From Bacillota bacterium (lineage in GTDB: Bacteria; Bacillota; UBA4882; UBA8346), in NCBI GenBank assembly GCA_023392595.1, contig JAEVYU010000034.1:147024-211023 (forward strand): a DNA stretch of 64,000 bases, in the 5' to 3' direction. The position numbers and the translations under genes are program-made. The notes below the pieces were generated by a model. It saw only the letters and a list, made by a program, of their open reading frames with translations, did not search any database and had not been told where the DNA came from. Positions 62,458 to 64,000 of this stretch are shown here, one piece after another (position 1 is the stretch's first letter; each line of letters starts with the position of its first letter).

Positions 62458-62548
62458 TCTCGCTCACCTTCTTTTCGTTCAAGTTAAATCCAACAAAAAC
62501 TTTGGTTAAAAAAACATAGAAATTATTACAATCAACTAAAGCAAACAT
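62435..62548 (-). pseudogene. duplicated 5' fragment of umuC
   Basis: ATG 62548 (AAAGGTG, eight-base spacer) opens a frame MFALVDCNNFYVFLTKVFVG, then FNLNEKKVSENLCISRL-stop. Its first twelve codons are a diverged copy of the umuC start; the rest is degenerate and overlaps the start of umuC in another frame. It lies directly after umuD, where intact umuC should begin, so it is probably the original start region. Confidence 0.72.
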
Positions 62549-62550
62549 TG

Positions 62551-62820
62551 TTAGAACACCTTTTTTTTGATGATATAAGTGACAATCCCCCACACGGAAA
62601 AATCATCATCTTCTTTAATAATGATCGGTTGATAATCTTTGTTTGCCGGCATCAGATATATTGTATTGCCCTCCATCTTGATTCCCTTTAATGTAAATTC
62701 TCCATTTACAAAACAAACCGCCAAAGCCCCACTCTTGTAACTCAAAGATTTATCAATCACTAAAAGATCCCCGTCATTTACCCCGGCATCGATCATCGAA
62801 ACACCTTTTACTCGGCCGAA
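62551..62820 (-). pseudogene. umuD: umuD remnant (S24 peptidase C-terminal part)
   Basis: From ATG 62796 the frame reads MIDAGVNDGDLLVIDKSLSY ... GEFTLKGIKM ... VWGIVTYIIKKKVF, the S24 domain of UmuD/LexA-like proteins. The codons just before it (FGRVKGVS, 62820-62797) hold the catalytic serine, but a TAA precedes them and no start codon lies between. So the serine is not translated and the N-terminal cleavage site is gone. The general-base lysine (TLKGI) remains. Confidence 0.75.
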
Positions 62821-62823
62821 TTA

Positions 62824-63278
62824 TCTAATAAACTCAGATTGTTCATAAATGATGGATATATACTCCAACTCGGTTTATTAATTTTTCATAAATAGAATTG
62901 TTCAAAATAATATTACTTACAATTGTCTTATATAAAAAATTCAGAGAAAAAAAGGAGCAACTTAAAGCCTATTTTCGATAATAGGAAAGGTCGCCCTCCT
63001 TGATCCTATTGAATTGCGTGCACTACGGTTACACAACAACATGTTGTAGCTGGCGGGCCGCGGTTTTTAATGATATCGTTTAGAAAAGAAGGCTAAATTA
63101 TGGTGCTATTTCAACAAAGCTGATTACAAGCAGGCGCGGCCACATTCTCAAAACTAAGTCAAAGTATCACTAAGTTTTGTGGTGTCTGCAACACGAAAAC
63201 ATTACACGTCATTTTGCTAACTTTAGGCCGATAGCGGCATCATCGTGCAGCTACATAAAAATTGAGGATGAAAATTCA
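62824..63278. other. non-coding stretch upstream of umuD
   Basis: AT-rich near 62830-62960, then mixed sequence with no supported ORF, RNA gene or SOS box (GAAC-N4-GTTC) in the expected promoter position. Confidence 0.35.
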
Positions 63279-63485
63279 ATGTGGACTGTAAGAAAAGAAT
63301 CTGTACAAGCACTTAAAACCATTTTAAAAGAAGAAGGAGATACTATTTCTGAGGGTTTTAACATAATTGATGAAATGATACAACAGTTTAATGATATATT
63401 TCCCCGAACAGATCTTTCTGCAGTTATTGGTTTATTGTTAGCGAAAGGGAAAGAATTATGTTTGGGAATGTATAGTCTAGTTTAG
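63279..63485 (+). CDS. hypothetical protein, 68 residues
   Basis: Frame from ATG 63279: MWTVRKESVQALKTILKEEG, then DTISEGFNIIDEMIQQFNDI and LSAVIGLLLAKGKELCLGMY. Ribosome site is weak (GAGG eleven bases away). Residual coding-like text continues in another frame (LAQESGALLRPTIGALN), so it may be a frameshifted relic of a larger gene. Confidence 0.4.
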   Translation: MWTVRKESVQALKTILKEEGDTISEGFNIIDEMIQQFNDIFPRTDLSAVIGLLLAKGKELCLGMYSLV

Positions 63486-63608
63486 ATAATCTTGCTCAAG
63501 AATCAGGAGCATTGTTACGACCAACTATTGGAGCATTGAATTAATAGAGTTTTTTTATGATGACGAAGAAAGCGCCATACATGGTTTTTTAGTTGGGTTC
63601 GATTCAAA

Positions 63609-63860
63609 TTATTCCGTTGGTAATGGGTCTATGATGAAGTCGACGTAATGTGGTTTGTTCCTCAACCCATTGGCCGGATAGGTTTTGACTAATTTTAGCC
63701 GTTTCGTATCGTATGACATATCGTCAACCAAACACGCCTCAGCCACGCGTCTATTATAAACATGCAGCCAGGCATAGTTTTTCTTTGTCCAAGACAAAAT
63801 CGCCTTCTGAAGTGCCCTACTATCACGGTCGTAGTCTTTGTCTTTGACTGTTAACCCCAT
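63609..63860 (-). CDS. hypothetical protein, 83 residues
   Basis: Frame from ATG 63860: MGLTVKDKDYDRDSRALQKA, then WTKKNYAWLHVYNRRVAEAC and LRNKPHYVDFIIDPLPTE. No known domain and no strong ribosome site; aromatic and basic composition looks protein-like. Could be part of a decayed gene extending beyond the visible frame. Confidence 0.35.
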   Translation of the reverse strand: MGLTVKDKDYDRDSRALQKAILSWTKKNYAWLHVYNRRVAEACLVDDMSYDTKRLKLVKTYPANGLRNKPHYVDFIIDPLPTE

Positions 63861-64000
63861 CACGTTCAAGCAGAAACCTAGGGAACCACTGATTAATTAA
63901 CCTTACAGCGTTTTTTCTTGATTAAATTTCTTGTTTTTGAAACATTTAAAGGCTAATATGCACATATTTACTGTTTCCAGGGGTAATTCCCCCGGAAAAG
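63861..64000. other. window end, nothing recognised
   Basis: AT-rich sequence without a supported gene. Confidence 0.3.

Noticed and set aside
1..64000. tRNA, rRNA, riboswitch or replication origin
   Set aside because: No cloverleaf, rRNA segment, known riboswitch core or origin-type repeat cluster was recognised; a covariance search (tRNAscan-SE, Infernal) would be needed to exclude small RNAs fully.

Overview
The window looks like chromosomal DNA of a plant-polysaccharide-degrading Bacillota member that both makes endospores and has an outer membrane. Spores are suggested by a GerP-type germination cluster at 48.5-49.7 kb. An outer membrane is suggested by a complete TolC / membrane-fusion / RND efflux operon at 53.2-58.9 kb. 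Ribosome binding sites are strong GGAGG types, coding density is high and GC is moderate. Diderm spore-formers such as Negativicutes or Limnochordia fit, but no 16S rRNA or other decisive marker is present, so the placement is an inference.

Region 1 (1-9.4 kb, minus strand) is a secreted cellulase locus: GH48, two GH9 enzymes with CBM3c, and the start of a GH5-like enzyme cut by the window edge. The three complete enzymes end in chitobiase-like beta-sandwich modules (2-3 copies each) and a CBM2, and carry no dockerin, so they are free enzymes. Region 2 (9.7-14.5 kb) is a complete branched-chain amino-acid-type ABC operon, livKHMGF. Region 3 (14.7-25.4 kb) is an arabinoside locus: LacI regulator, AraNPQ-like ABC importer, GH51 arabinofuranosidase, GH2 enzyme, L-rhamnose mutarotase, AraM/EgsA-type glycerol-1-phosphate dehydrogenase and a lipid kinase. 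It recalls the araM-araN-araP-araQ-abfA block of Bacillus subtilis. Two identical palindromes mark probable LacI operators.

Region 4 (25.4-33.8 kb) holds a DUF975 membrane protein, a chemotaxis receptor, a secreted propeller-like protein, a small XRE regulator, two radC remnants and a family of long degenerate intergenic repeats. Region 5 (33.7-40.1 kb) is a plus-strand catabolic unit: RpiR regulator with two operator-like palindromes, an enolase-superfamily sugar-acid dehydratase or racemase, and an iron/polyamine/phosphonate-type ABC importer. Region 6 (40.1-44.2 kb) is repeat-rich: a MITE-like element, a membrane protein with a 24-residue microprotein ahead of it, a 42-bp tandem-repeat gene, and a decayed IS1182-like element that carries a 230-bp nested insertion.

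Region 7 (44.3-52.4 kb) has an EamA transporter, a phosphohexomutase, a dihydrolipoamide dehydrogenase, the spore cluster (GerP-like proteins, Hsp20, papain-like peptidase) and small cysteine-rich proteins. Region 8 (52.2-61.1 kb) has a tetR gene cut by a truncated group II intron, the efflux operon, and an amidohydrolase divergent from a second TetR. A 17-bp motif is shared by the efflux and amidohydrolase promoters. Region 9 (61.2-64 kb) is a damaged umuDC operon followed by poorly coding DNA with small hypothetical ORFs.
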